The translations under genes and the position numbers were made by a program. From CANJDH01 sp031430015 (GTDB lineage Bacteria > Pseudomonadota > Gammaproteobacteria > Burkholderiales > JAEUOS01), in the NCBI GenBank assembly GCA_031430015.1, contig JANPAR010000146.1, positions 1 to 25,951 on the forward strand: DNA of 25,951 bases, read 5' to 3'. Shown one piece after another: positions 14,628-21,903 of this stretch (its first letter is position 1; every line of letters starts with the position of its first letter). The notes beneath the pieces are model-generated. The model was given only the letters and a program-made list of their open reading frames with translations, searched no databases and was not told the origin of the DNA.

Positions 14628-15989
14628 TTAACGGGCGCGCAGGAAATCAGGAACGTACAACAGAATGAACTCGTTGTCGTCCTGCACCCCCACCTTGCGG
14701 CCGGATGAGTAAGGCAGGTTGTTGTCGTTGGCGACCACGATGTGATCGGCATCGACCACATCGACATCTTCAATCGTCACGAACGGAAAAGTGAACTTGC
14801 CGCCCTGCGCTCCGCGCTTGGCCACGCTCTTTGGATCATTGATGTCGAGCAGGTCAATGTAGCCAATCTTCTTGACGAATCCGTCAGCGTCCGCGTCGGC
14901 CAGGCTGACCTTGTAGACCCGTTTCATTTTGGCCGGCACGTTCTGGCAGTCGGGGCGCGCCGGGCCATTGCAGGCATCCTCCAACAGGCCCTCGCCGTTG
15001 TCGCGCTCGATGATGAGGCCGGTGTCCGCATCGATCATGTTGAAGTCACCGATATTGTTGCCGTTGACCTCCAGCAGATACTTGAACGAGCGCCCGGTCC
15101 AGTCATTGCGCTCAACCGAAAATTCGAGGATGCGCAGGTACTCGCGGCCATCCTTGTTTTCCCACTTCTTGTCGGCGTCGTTCCACAGCGGCCCTTCGAG
15201 CAAGGGGTAAAGAAACTTGCCGTCCTTCGACGCCGCCATGCCTTCGTAGCCGCGCGAGCGCCGCACCTGGGTGGTGAACGCACCGGACACAGCAGGTGTG
15301 ACGACGCTGTAGTGGTCGGGCGAGCGCAACAGCTTGCCATCCAGTTTGGTCTCGTGTACCGCCAGCACGCGACCCTTGCGGTCAGTCTTGACCAGATAGG
15401 GTCCCAATTCGTCGCCGAACCACAGGGCATCGCCAATGATCTGCATGGATTCAATGTCGAAATCCGCGCCGGTCAGGTAGCGTTTTTTTGTGCCTTCGTT
15501 GACGATGATGAATGGGACTTTCTTGTCCGGATCATGCAGGAACTGGGTTTGCAGACGCTTGACGCTGCCGCTTGTCCAGTCCGGCTTGACCTGATGAAAC
15601 ATGAGCATGGCATCCGGGCTGTTGGCGCGGCTGCCATAGCCGTTGTCGGACAACACCCAGAAGCTGCCGTCGGGCAGTGACTTGATGCCGGAGAAGCCCT
15701 GCACCGGCTGGCCCTTGAACGGCAGCGATACGCCAGTGGTGCGCGGCGCGGCGCGATCGGACAGAAAAGACGTGCCGGCGATTGATTCGAGGCGGTCCAC
15801 CCGCTTGCCGTCGGACGCCGTGTATTTGCCCGAGGTGCGCAGCGATTCGGGCGCGTCGGCCGGCGGGTTGATGAAGGTTTTGGCAGGCAAAAAGGCGTGA
15901 CCGGCAAGCGTGGCCGGGAACAGTTGCTGGGCCTGCGCCGCCGTCGCCATCAGGCTGGCCATGCAGGCCGTCAAGAAGACTTTTCTCAT
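14628..15989 (-). CDS. secreted esterase-like protein of the phytase-like family
   Basis: The 453-residue protein has a Sec signal peptide (MRKVFLTACMASLMATAAQA, cleavage near residue 20). It is followed by a beta-propeller-like body with the phytase-like family features GFSGIKSLPDGSFWVLSDNG (near 100-120) and a late IEDVDVVDADHIVVANDNN. The family (esterase-like activity of phytase, PF13449) is exported and often found with phosphate-starvation genes; the exact substrate is not fixed. The gene is divergent from phoX and has its own Pho-box array. Together with phoX it probably releases phosphate from organic esters in the periplasm or outside the cell. Upstream, AATGAGAAAAG at the start and TCCAATG just before it give only a weak ribosome site. 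Confidence 0.85.
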   Translation of the reverse strand: MRKVFLTACMASLMATAAQAQQLFPATLAGHAFLPAKTFINPPADAPESLRTSGKYTASDGKRVDRLESIAGTSFLSDRAAPRTTGVSLPFKGQPVQGFSGIKSLPDGSFWVLSDNGYGSRANSPDAMLMFHQVKPDWTSGSVKRLQTQFLHDPDKKVPFIIVNEGTKKRYLTGADFDIESMQIIGDALWFGDELGPYLVKTDRKGRVLAVHETKLDGKLLRSPDHYSVVTPAVSGAFTTQVRRSRGYEGMAASKDGKFLYPLLEGPLWNDADKKWENKDGREYLRILEFSVERNDWTGRSFKYLLEVNGNNIGDFNMIDADTGLIIERDNGEGLLEDACNGPARPDCQNVPAKMKRVYKVSLADADADGFVKKIGYIDLLDINDPKSVAKRGAQGGKFTFPFVTIEDVDVVDADHIVVANDNNLPYSSGRKVGVQDDNEFILLYVPDFLRAR

Positions 15990-16038
15990 TGGAGTTTCCG
16001 CTGGTGCGTTGACGAAGCCGCCAGCTTAGAGGCCGCAT

Positions 16039-16067
16039 ATGACGATCCCATTTCGCCAATATGACAG
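16039..16067 (-). promoter_or_regulatory. Pho-box array upstream of the phytase-like gene
   Basis: On the minus strand, CTGTCATA (perfect half box) and TCGTCATA are exactly 22 bp apart, with a poor middle unit GCGAAAT. The array ends 49 bp before the gene start. Confidence 0.58.
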
Positions 16068-16107
16068 CGCAGCTCAGCACAGCCGCATGGCATCAGAATG
16101 GTGACTG

Positions 16108-16148
16108 CCGTCATCGCGCTGAAACACGGCTGTCATAAATTTGCGATC
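16108..16148 (+). promoter_or_regulatory. Pho-box array upstream of phoX
   Basis: Units start with CCGTCAT (16108), CTGAAAC (16119, weak), CTGTCAT (16130) and TTGCGAT (16141). CTGTCATAAATTTGCGATC matches the PhoB consensus at about 16 of 19 positions by hand count, the best box in the window. It ends about 30 bp before the phoX start. Confidence 0.72.
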
Positions 16149-16177
16149 CCTGAACACAGCACAATCTGGTGATCCCT

Positions 16178-18178
16178 ATGGGCAGTAACTTCGCACCCGA
16201 AATCGAACAAAGCAACCCCTCGGCCAACCCCTGGGCCAACCCATCACTGCCTTGCCAACCGGCGCGCCGCCGCGTGTTGCATGGCGGTCTCGGCCTCGCC
16301 ATGGCCGGCTTGTTCGCTGATGCCGCCAACGCGGCTGCATCAAGCGCGGCCACGCGCAAGGCAGCCAGCGGCGAGGGCAGCGCGTCTTCAGTGCGCGGCA
16401 GCGCATCCACAACGCGGCCTGGTTTCGCGAGCATTCCCGTCTCGGTAGCCGACGATGTCGTCGTGCCACCCGGTTACCGGGTACAGACGCTCTATGCGTG
16501 GGGCGATGCCATCGGCCATGCATCGGTCAACGCAGGCAGCCCCGCGTTTTCGGTAGACAACAGCGCACAAGAGCAAGCGCTGCAGGCCGGGATGCACCAC
16601 GACGGCATGCACTACTTTCCCTTCCCTGCCAAAGACAAAGCGCGCGCCGGCACGCGCGAGCGTGGTCTGCTCGCGGTCAATCATGAATATGTTGACGACG
16701 GCCTCCTGCATCCCGGCGGCATGACACCCTGGACACCCGAGAAGGTTCGCAAGGCACAGGCCGCGCACGGCGTGGCGGTGATTGAAGTCGAGCGCGCTCG
16801 AAAAAATGGCGCGTGGCAAGTGGTACGCCCCTCGCGCTACGCGCGCCGCATCACCGCCAACACGCCGATGCGTTTGTCCGGCCCGGCCGCAGGCGACGCG
16901 CGCCTGCGCACCGAAGCTGACTCCGAAGGCCGCACCGTGCAAGGCACCATCAACAATTGCGGACACGGCTATACGCCCTGGGGCACGTACCTCACCTGTG
17001 AAGAAAACTGGAACGCTTACTTTCATGGCCGCAAGGATGCGACCCCGGAAGAAGCGCGCTATGGCGTCAAACCTGAGGGATTTGGCTACCGTTGGCACGA
17101 GCACGATGCGCGCTTTGATGTAGCGCGCCACCCCAACGAGCCCAACCGCTTTGGCTGGGTGGTGGAGATTGACCCCTTCGATGCATCGAGCACCCCGGTC
17201 AAGCGCACCGCGCTCGGCCGCACCAAGCACGAGGGCGCCATCGTCACCGTCACAAGCGACCGGCGCGCAGTGATCTACATGGGCGACGACGAGCGCTTCG
17301 AGTACATCTACAAATTTGTCTCGAAAGATGCCATCCGCAGCGGCGGCTACGCGGCCAATCGTGAACTGCTCGACCACGGCACACTTTACGTGGCGCGCCT
17401 CGACGACAGTGGCGAGGGCGCGTGGCTGGCGCTGGTACACGGCGAGAACGGCCTGACGCCGGAGAACGGCTTCGCATCGCAAGCCGACGTGCTCATTCGT
17501 ACCCGGCAGGCCGCCGACCGCGCCGGCGCCACGCGCATGGACCGCCCCGAGTGGATCGCCGTGCATCCGGTGACGGGTGAAGTGTTCGTCACGCTCACCA
17601 ACAACAGCGAGCGCGGCAGGCCCGGCAAACCGCCCATCGACCGCGCCAATCCGCGCAGCGAAAACGTCTACGGCCACATCATCTCGTGGCGCGAGTCGGG
17701 CGACGCCGGCAGTTTGGCGTTTCGCTGGAAACAATTTCTGCTGGCCGGCGACCCCGACGCGCCGGAGACGGTGGCGCAGGGCAATTTGCACGGTCCAGGC
17801 TTTGGCAGCCCCGATGGCCTGTGGATTGATCCGCGCGGCCTGATGTGGATCCAAACGGATGTATCCACCTCCGCACTCGGCAAAGGCGCCTATGCGCGTC
17901 TCGGCAACAACCAGATGCTGGCAGTGGATCCGGCGGTGGGCGAAGTGCGGCGTTTCCTGGCTGGGCCGCGCGGCTGCGAGATCACTGGCGTAGTGATGAG
18001 CCCGGATATGCGCTCGATGTTCGTCAACATCCAGCACCCCGGCGAGCCAGCCAACGAACGCAGCGACCCGGCCAAGCCCAGCGCCATATCAACCTGGCCG
18101 CGCCACACGCCCTGCGACCGGCCACGCTCGGCCACCATTGTGATTACGCGCGAGGATGGCGGCATCGTCGGCACCTGA
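16178..18178 (+). CDS. phoX: PhoX-family alkaline phosphatase, Tat-exported
   Basis: The 666-residue protein is a PhoX (DUF839) phosphatase. A twin-arginine signal RRRVLHGGLGLAMAGLF starts at residues 30-32. The body contains the PhoX signatures INNCGHGYTPWGTYLTCEEN (near 260-280), whose Cys is the likely iron ligand, GRTKHEGA, and GPRGCEITGVVMSPD near the C-terminus. PhoX binds calcium and iron and hydrolyses a wide range of phosphomonoesters in the periplasm or outside the cell. Folded export by Tat fits cofactor loading in the cytoplasm. The ATG at 16178 is preferred; a GTG three codons earlier (16169) is possible and no strong ribosome site decides. A near-consensus Pho box directly upstream indicates PhoB control. 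Confidence 0.94.
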   Translation: MGSNFAPEIEQSNPSANPWANPSLPCQPARRRVLHGGLGLAMAGLFADAANAAASSAATRKAASGEGSASSVRGSASTTRPGFASIPVSVADDVVVPPGYRVQTLYAWGDAIGHASVNAGSPAFSVDNSAQEQALQAGMHHDGMHYFPFPAKDKARAGTRERGLLAVNHEYVDDGLLHPGGMTPWTPEKVRKAQAAHGVAVIEVERARKNGAWQVVRPSRYARRITANTPMRLSGPAAGDARLRTEADSEGRTVQGTINNCGHGYTPWGTYLTCEENWNAYFHGRKDATPEEARYGVKPEGFGYRWHEHDARFDVARHPNEPNRFGWVVEIDPFDASSTPVKRTALGRTKHEGAIVTVTSDRRAVIYMGDDERFEYIYKFVSKDAIRSGGYAANRELLDHGTLYVARLDDSGEGAWLALVHGENGLTPENGFASQADVLIRTRQAADRAGATRMDRPEWIAVHPVTGEVFVTLTNNSERGRPGKPPIDRANPRSENVYGHIISWRESGDAGSLAFRWKQFLLAGDPDAPETVAQGNLHGPGFGSPDGLWIDPRGLMWIQTDVSTSALGKGAYARLGNNQMLAVDPAVGEVRRFLAGPRGCEITGVVMSPDMRSMFVNIQHPGEPANERSDPAKPSAISTWPRHTPCDRPRSATIVITREDGGIVGT

Positions 18179-18370
18179 TGCGCGCAGGCATCGGCGCAGC
18201 ATATAGCCCGCAAAGCCGCTCCCACCAATCTTTTTCATCGTATTGCCGCCTAAAGATGCATGGAGGAAGATTTTCCAGGCGCCCCGGTAATCCGCGCTCA
18301 TTGGACGGTATATGGCGCATATGGCTTCGCACCTGCTGCGAACAGGCGGATACGGATGAGCAGATACAGA

Positions 18371-18399
18371 TTGTGATAATGGTGTAAACGATTTAAACT
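18371..18399 (+). promoter_or_regulatory. candidate sigma-70 promoter of the lysine-rich protein gene
   Basis: TTGTGA (18371-18376), a 17-bp spacer and TAAACT (18394-18399) make a reasonable -35/-10 pair in an AT-rich patch. It lies in the 264-bp gap after phoX, which otherwise shows nothing definite. A weak Pho-like stretch, TTGTCACAAACCTTCGATA, follows at 18411-18429. Confidence 0.45.
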
Positions 18400-18442
18400 A
18401 TTTAATCCATTTGTCACAAACCTTCGATAGGATTCCCTCGCC

Positions 18443-18808
18443 ATGAAAACTGCCGCCAGCAAGACCGCCGCCCGCACCGCCAAGGCCGCTGTACCTGCCG
18501 CCAAGCCCGCCGCCAAAAGCGCCAAGCCCGCTGCCGCCAAAGAGAAGCCCATTGCACTGGCCCAGCCAGGTGCTGCCGAGCCTGCTGCACTCAAGGTGGT
18601 GCGCGACGGCTTCACCATGCCGCAGTCGGACTACGACCAGTTGAAGGCGCTCAAGGCGGTCTGCCTCAAGCGTGGCCTCGCAGTCAAAAAGAGTGAATTG
18701 CTGCGTGCCGGTGTGCAGGCGCTCACCGCACTTCCTGCCAAGGAGCTGGACGCACGGATCCGTGCGCTGGCGCCGGTGAAGGCCGGGCGCAAGAAGAACA
18801 AGGACTAA
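18443..18808 (+). CDS. Lys/Ala/Pro-rich DNA-binding-like protein
   Basis: The 121-residue protein has two parts. Residues 1-50 are an unstructured Lys/Ala/Pro-rich tail with repeated AAK and PAAK units, like histone-H1-type tails in betaproteobacteria. Residues about 51-115 form a compact domain (VVRDGFTMPQSDYDQLKALK and VKKSELLRAGVQALTAL). Its strand-helix-helix order recalls ribbon-helix-helix DNA-binding proteins. The C-terminus is again basic (GRKKNKD). A nucleoid-associated or regulatory role is inferred from composition and fold pattern only. The ATG at 18443 follows an AGGA at about 12 nt. It is separated from phoX by 264 bp and seems to have its own promoter. Confidence 0.8.
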   Translation: MKTAASKTAARTAKAAVPAAKPAAKSAKPAAAKEKPIALAQPGAAEPAALKVVRDGFTMPQSDYDQLKALKAVCLKRGLAVKKSELLRAGVQALTALPAKELDARIRALAPVKAGRKKNKD

Positions 18809-18868
18809 TCCGCCAGGGCATATGCGCGCCCGCGCCGGTTATCCACGTTCACATCGATACAGCTTGCG

Positions 18869-19930
18869 ATGCAATTCGCTCCCGCACTCGCCCCCACGCA
18901 AGCGAACCGCCGCTTGCCCGAACTCGACTGGCTCGAGCGCTTGATCGACCACGCGCCGCGCAGCGTGGTAACACGCACGCTTTGTGAAGTGCAAGCCTGC
19001 GGCAAGGCAGGCGGGCAAACCATGCCGGTACACGCGCTGTGCCTTGGCAACCCCGACCGCAACGTGCCTGCCATCGGCTTTTTTGGCGGCGTGCATGGCT
19101 TGGAGCGCATCGGCACCCACGTCCTGCTGCATTTCATCGAAGACCTGTTCGCGCGCATGGCTACCGACCTTGCGCTTAACTACCGGCTTGAACATCTGCG
19201 CCTGGTGTTCATGCCCCTAGTCAACCCCGGCGGCATGCTCGGCACCACGCGCTGCAATCCGCGCGGCGTAGACCTGATGCGCAATGGCCCGGTTGATGCC
19301 GCATCCAAGGTGCCCTTCCTGCTTGGCGGCCAGCGCCTCACCGCACGCCTGCCCTGGTTTCGCGGTGCCAGCGATGGCGCCATGGAAGCCGAGAGCAGCG
19401 CACTGTGCCGTCTGGTCGAAGACGAATTGCTGGGGCGCCCGTTTGCTGCTGCGCTCGACTGCCACTCCGGCTTTGGCTTTCGCGACCGCCTGTGGTTTCC
19501 CTACGCCCACACCAGGGCACCGATCCACCACCTGCCGGAGATTCACGCACTCACCGCATTGTTTGAGCAGCGCCACCCGAATCACAACTACGTGATCGAA
19601 CCACAGAGCCAGCAGTATCTGACGCATGGTGATCTGTGGGATCACCTGTACCGCAGCTCACTCGCGCAGACCGGCAGCGTCTTCCTGCCGCTGACGCTGG
19701 AGATGGGCTCGTGGCGCTGGGTCAGCAAATATCCACGCCAGATGCTGTCAAAGCTCGGCCTGTTCAACCCCCTGCCCGCCGACCGGCGCGAGCGCGTGCT
19801 GCGCCACCATTTGCCGTGGCTTGACTTTCTCATCCGCATGGGCAGCGACTGCGCCCACTGGCTGCCCAAGGGCGCTGCACGGACGACACATGCCCAGAGC
19901 GGGTCCGCGCGCTGGTATCCACCAGTGTGA
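18869..19930 (+). CDS. M14-type zinc carboxypeptidase-like protein
   Basis: The 353-residue protein shows the zinc-carboxypeptidase (M14) pattern. FFGGVHGLERIG gives His76 and Glu79 (H-x2-E), NPRGVDLMRN gives the substrate-binding Arg132 region, LDCHSGFG gives His199 as third zinc ligand, and LTLEMGSW gives Glu278 as catalytic base. It lacks a signal peptide, so it is probably cytoplasmic. The substrate (peptide, acyl-amino acid or related amide) cannot be told from sequence. The ATG at 18869 is used; no strong ribosome site is visible. It is 60 bp after the Lys-rich protein gene, and the next gene starts 10 bp after its stop, so it is probably in one operon with the alpha/beta hydrolase. Confidence 0.85.
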   Translation: MQFAPALAPTQANRRLPELDWLERLIDHAPRSVVTRTLCEVQACGKAGGQTMPVHALCLGNPDRNVPAIGFFGGVHGLERIGTHVLLHFIEDLFARMATDLALNYRLEHLRLVFMPLVNPGGMLGTTRCNPRGVDLMRNGPVDAASKVPFLLGGQRLTARLPWFRGASDGAMEAESSALCRLVEDELLGRPFAAALDCHSGFGFRDRLWFPYAHTRAPIHHLPEIHALTALFEQRHPNHNYVIEPQSQQYLTHGDLWDHLYRSSLAQTGSVFLPLTLEMGSWRWVSKYPRQMLSKLGLFNPLPADRRERVLRHHLPWLDFLIRMGSDCAHWLPKGAARTTHAQSGSARWYPPV

Positions 19931-19940
19931 AGCGCGCCGC

Positions 19941-20693
19941 ATGAACTGGGTCTTGCTGCGCGGCCTGATGCGCGAAGCGCGCCATTGGGGCGGATTCCCC
20001 GCGCTACTCCAGCAAACCTTCCCCGACGCCACCATCATCACACCAGACCTGCCCGGCAACGGCCGCCTGTGGCGCGAGCGCAGCCCGGCGCGCATCGAAG
20101 ACATGGTCGAACATTGCCGCACCACGCTGCGCAGCCTCGGCCACGCCCCGCCCTACCACCTCCTCGCCCTCTCGCTCGGCGGCATGGTCGCCAAATGCTG
20201 GAGCGAGGCCCACCCCGAAGAAGTGCCCGCCATGGTGCTCATCAGCACCAGCATGCGGCCCTACAACCCCTTCCACCACCGCCTGCGCCCGGCCAACTAC
20301 CCCGCACTGATCCGCATGGCGCTCGAGAGTGATCCGGCGCGCCGGGAAGAAACGATCCTGCGGCTCACCAGCACCCTCACCAGCGCGCGCGGCGCGGCGC
20401 CCGAGGTGCTCGCCGCGTGGAGCGGCTATGCGCGCGAATGTCCGGTGTCGCGGGTCAATGCGTTGCGGCAGTTGCTTGCGGCTGCGCGGTTTCGTGCGAA
20501 TGGCACGCCGGTTGCAACGCGCGTGCTGTTACTCGCAAGCAGTGGCGATGGGTTGGTGAATCCGAAGTGCTCGCACATGCTTGCGCGCGCGTGGGGTGCC
20601 AAACTGGCCAGCCACTCGCAAACAGGTCACGACTTGCCGCTTGATGATCCCGCCTGGCTCGTACAGCAGGTTCGCGACTGGCAATTTACTTAA
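19941..20693 (+). CDS. alpha/beta hydrolase
   Basis: The 250-residue protein has an alpha/beta-hydrolase fold. LLRGLMREARHWGGF stands at the oxyanion region, LALSLGGM is the nucleophile elbow with Ser78, GDGLVNP carries Asp203, and TGHDLPLDD carries His230. These form a complete Ser-Asp-His triad. No signal peptide is seen. The ATG at 19941 begins the typical first strand (MNWVLLRGL); the longer upstream frame overlaps the M14 gene and is not used. Co-transcription with the M14 peptidase-like gene suggests a shared hydrolytic pathway, but the substrate is unknown. Confidence 0.87.
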   Translation: MNWVLLRGLMREARHWGGFPALLQQTFPDATIITPDLPGNGRLWRERSPARIEDMVEHCRTTLRSLGHAPPYHLLALSLGGMVAKCWSEAHPEEVPAMVLISTSMRPYNPFHHRLRPANYPALIRMALESDPARREETILRLTSTLTSARGAAPEVLAAWSGYARECPVSRVNALRQLLAAARFRANGTPVATRVLLLASSGDGLVNPKCSHMLARAWGAKLASHSQTGHDLPLDDPAWLVQQVRDWQFT

Positions 20694-20700
20694 CGCCTCG

Positions 20701-20973
20701 TCAGGCGCGGGCTGCCCCGAACTCCACTGACGGCTGCCCGGCAATCAACCCGGCGATAGAGATATCTTCATCTACGCCCGGCCAGTGGATACCTTCACCG
20801 TCGCCAAGCAGCTCGTAGTTGGCGCGCTCGCTGGCGGACGCATTCGCAAGACGGGGAAACCAAACGATAGGAACCGATAACCAGCGACCGTCTGTGAGCG
20901 AAACGCGCAGTTCGTCATCGGAGCACACAACTGCCATCGCACGGGGGTTGCTTTTAAGAACCAAAGAATTCAT
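20701..20973 (-). CDS. DUF2442 family protein
   Basis: The 90-residue protein is a DUF2442 member: VSLTDGRWLSVPIVWFPRL, then SERANYELLGDGEGIHWPGV and DEDISIAGLIAG, which is the full family pattern. DUF2442 genes commonly lie just after a DUF4160 gene, as here, and the pair has been discussed as toxin-antitoxin-like, without firm function that I know of. The ATG at 20973 is inside the 3' end of the DUF4160 frame (20-nt overlap), so translation was probably coupled. The extra codons up to 21009 are part of the DUF4160 coding region read in another frame. Confidence 0.85.
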   Translation of the reverse strand: MNSLVLKSNPRAMAVVCSDDELRVSLTDGRWLSVPIVWFPRLANASASERANYELLGDGEGIHWPGVDEDISIAGLIAGQPSVEFGAARA

Positions 20974-21176
20974 CCCAAGCCTCCGCGAAAGTCTGTTGAT
21001 TTGCCTCAACCATGCCCCGAAGTTTATTCAACTCCTGGGCAGGAAATCCGACGCTGCCGGCCAACGATACCGGATAGAGCCAGAATTTTGCCAGCAGCCT
21101 CTCACGCTGGATGTGAATGTGACGCGCATCACCGCTTTCGTTTGCGTAGAAGAAGAAACGGTATCTTCGACCTCAT
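20954..21176 (-). pseudogene. DUF4160 family gene with broken 5' end
   Basis: The frame ending at TAA 20954 reads YRFFFYANESGDARHIHIQR, then LLAKFWLYPVSLAG and EAWDEFFGS, the DUF4160 pattern. It has 72 codons, starts immediately after an in-frame TGA (21173-21175), and has no ATG, GTG or TTG before the conserved YRFFFYANE. An ATG at 21176 lies in the neighbouring frame; removing one C at the ATACCG stretch would join it to give MRSKI-RFFFYANE. This looks like a one-base frameshift near the start, or a sequencing error. The C-terminal coding part is otherwise intact and overlaps DUF2442. Confidence 0.7.
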
Positions 21177-21237
21177 CAGCTTTGATGAAAAGCGGTCCTT
21201 TTCCATTTTTCTGAAAATGACTTTCAGTGGAGACTGT

Positions 21238-21448
21238 TGGTAGACAGAGGCCTTTGTCGCGACGGCGCTCCAAAACCGTTGATGGGAGCCATTCTTACGA
21301 CCAGTCTCAATTTAAAATCTGCTCTCAGATCATTGCATGGGCCTGCCTGTGAAAAGGCAATCACGTGCGCGAATATGATCAATGGCGCATCTGCTTCCGG
21401 TTCGTCAATGGCGATGCGTTCGATGTCGAAATCACGGACTATCACTGA
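21238..21448 (+). pseudogene. higB: decayed higB toxin gene in front of higA
   Basis: The last 31 codons (21353-21445, stop TGA 21446-21448) read YDQWRICFRFVNGDAFDVEI-TDYH, the C-terminus of HigB/RelE-type toxins. An in-frame TGA at 21350 cuts the frame upstream. Farther 5', fragments that resemble HigB appear in other frames: TEAFVATALQNR near 21244 and LKSALRSLHGPACEKA near 21310-21355. This suggests two or more frameshifts. The toxin is thus very probably inactive. The left boundary is approximate. Confidence 0.62.
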
Positions 21449-21461
21449 TAGGGAGAACGAT

Positions 21462-21758
21462 ATGGTCAAGAACGGTTTGCCGCCGGTTCATCCCGGCGAA
21501 TTCCTGCGCGAGGCGCTGGAGGATCTGGCGCTGTCGCAAGCCAGTTTCGCGGAGGCCATTGGCATTTCGCCGATGCGCGTCTCGCATGTGGTCAAGGGCA
21601 CGCGGCCGGTCACTGCGGAGTTGGCGCTGCTGTTCGGCCGGGCGTTCGGGCAGACGCCGCAATACTGGCTCACCCTGCAGGCGGACTACGATCTCAAGTC
21701 GGTCGGGAAGGCGATGGTCAAACGTCTGCGTCACGTGCCGGCGCTCGCCCCGGCCTGA
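21462..21758 (+). CDS. higA: HigA-family antitoxin
   Basis: The 98-residue helix-turn-helix protein starts MVKNGLPPVHPGEFLREALE, the typical HigA start. It contains the HTH segment SQASFAEAIGISPMRVSHVV, followed by GKTPQYW-like GQTPQYWLTLQADYDL. A GGGAGA ribosome site is 5 nt upstream. HigA normally neutralises HigB and represses its own operon through the HTH. Here higB is decayed, so the antitoxin is solitary; it may persist as a regulator or cross-neutraliser, or simply not yet be lost. The longer frame that begins at 21237 is the decayed toxin region and is not used. Confidence 0.9.
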   Translation: MVKNGLPPVHPGEFLREALEDLALSQASFAEAIGISPMRVSHVVKGTRPVTAELALLFGRAFGQTPQYWLTLQADYDLKSVGKAMVKRLRHVPALAPA

Positions 21759-21778
21759 CGCTGCCGGCTGGCCTGCCA

Positions 21779-21903
21779 ACCGTCGACCCAAAATGCTGCG
21801 CATAGCGCGGATTGATCTGGCTCATCGACAGCAACATGAAGCAGTCAGCGGCGTTGAAAGCCGGGTCCGCTGCGGGTTCGCATCCGATCGTAGTCCCCGC
21901 GCT
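21779..21903 (-). pseudogene. 3' fragment of an OlsB-like acyltransferase gene
   Basis: Read on the minus strand the segment encodes GCEPAADPAFNAADCFMLLS and then MSQINPRYAQHFG. It aligns without gaps to the C-terminus of the full gene at 23291-24190 (GGAPAWDPDFNTADLFVML, NPRYARHFG). At DNA level, 21779-21811 and 23286-23318 differ at only about 2 or 3 of 33 positions, including bases past the stop of the full gene. The stop codon itself is lost here (CTA changed to CGA on the plus strand). The similarity ends at the nhaA 3' end. It is a remnant of a duplicated gene. Confidence 0.72.

Noticed and set aside
16388..18037. 549-codon minus-strand frame opposite phoX
   Set aside because: Antisense shadow of phoX caused by high GC; no recognisable motifs.
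18089..18301. Short minus-strand frame with a glycine-rich stretch (KKIGGSGFAGYML)
   Set aside because: It overlaps the phoX 3' end, has no ribosome site and no family likeness; probably chance.
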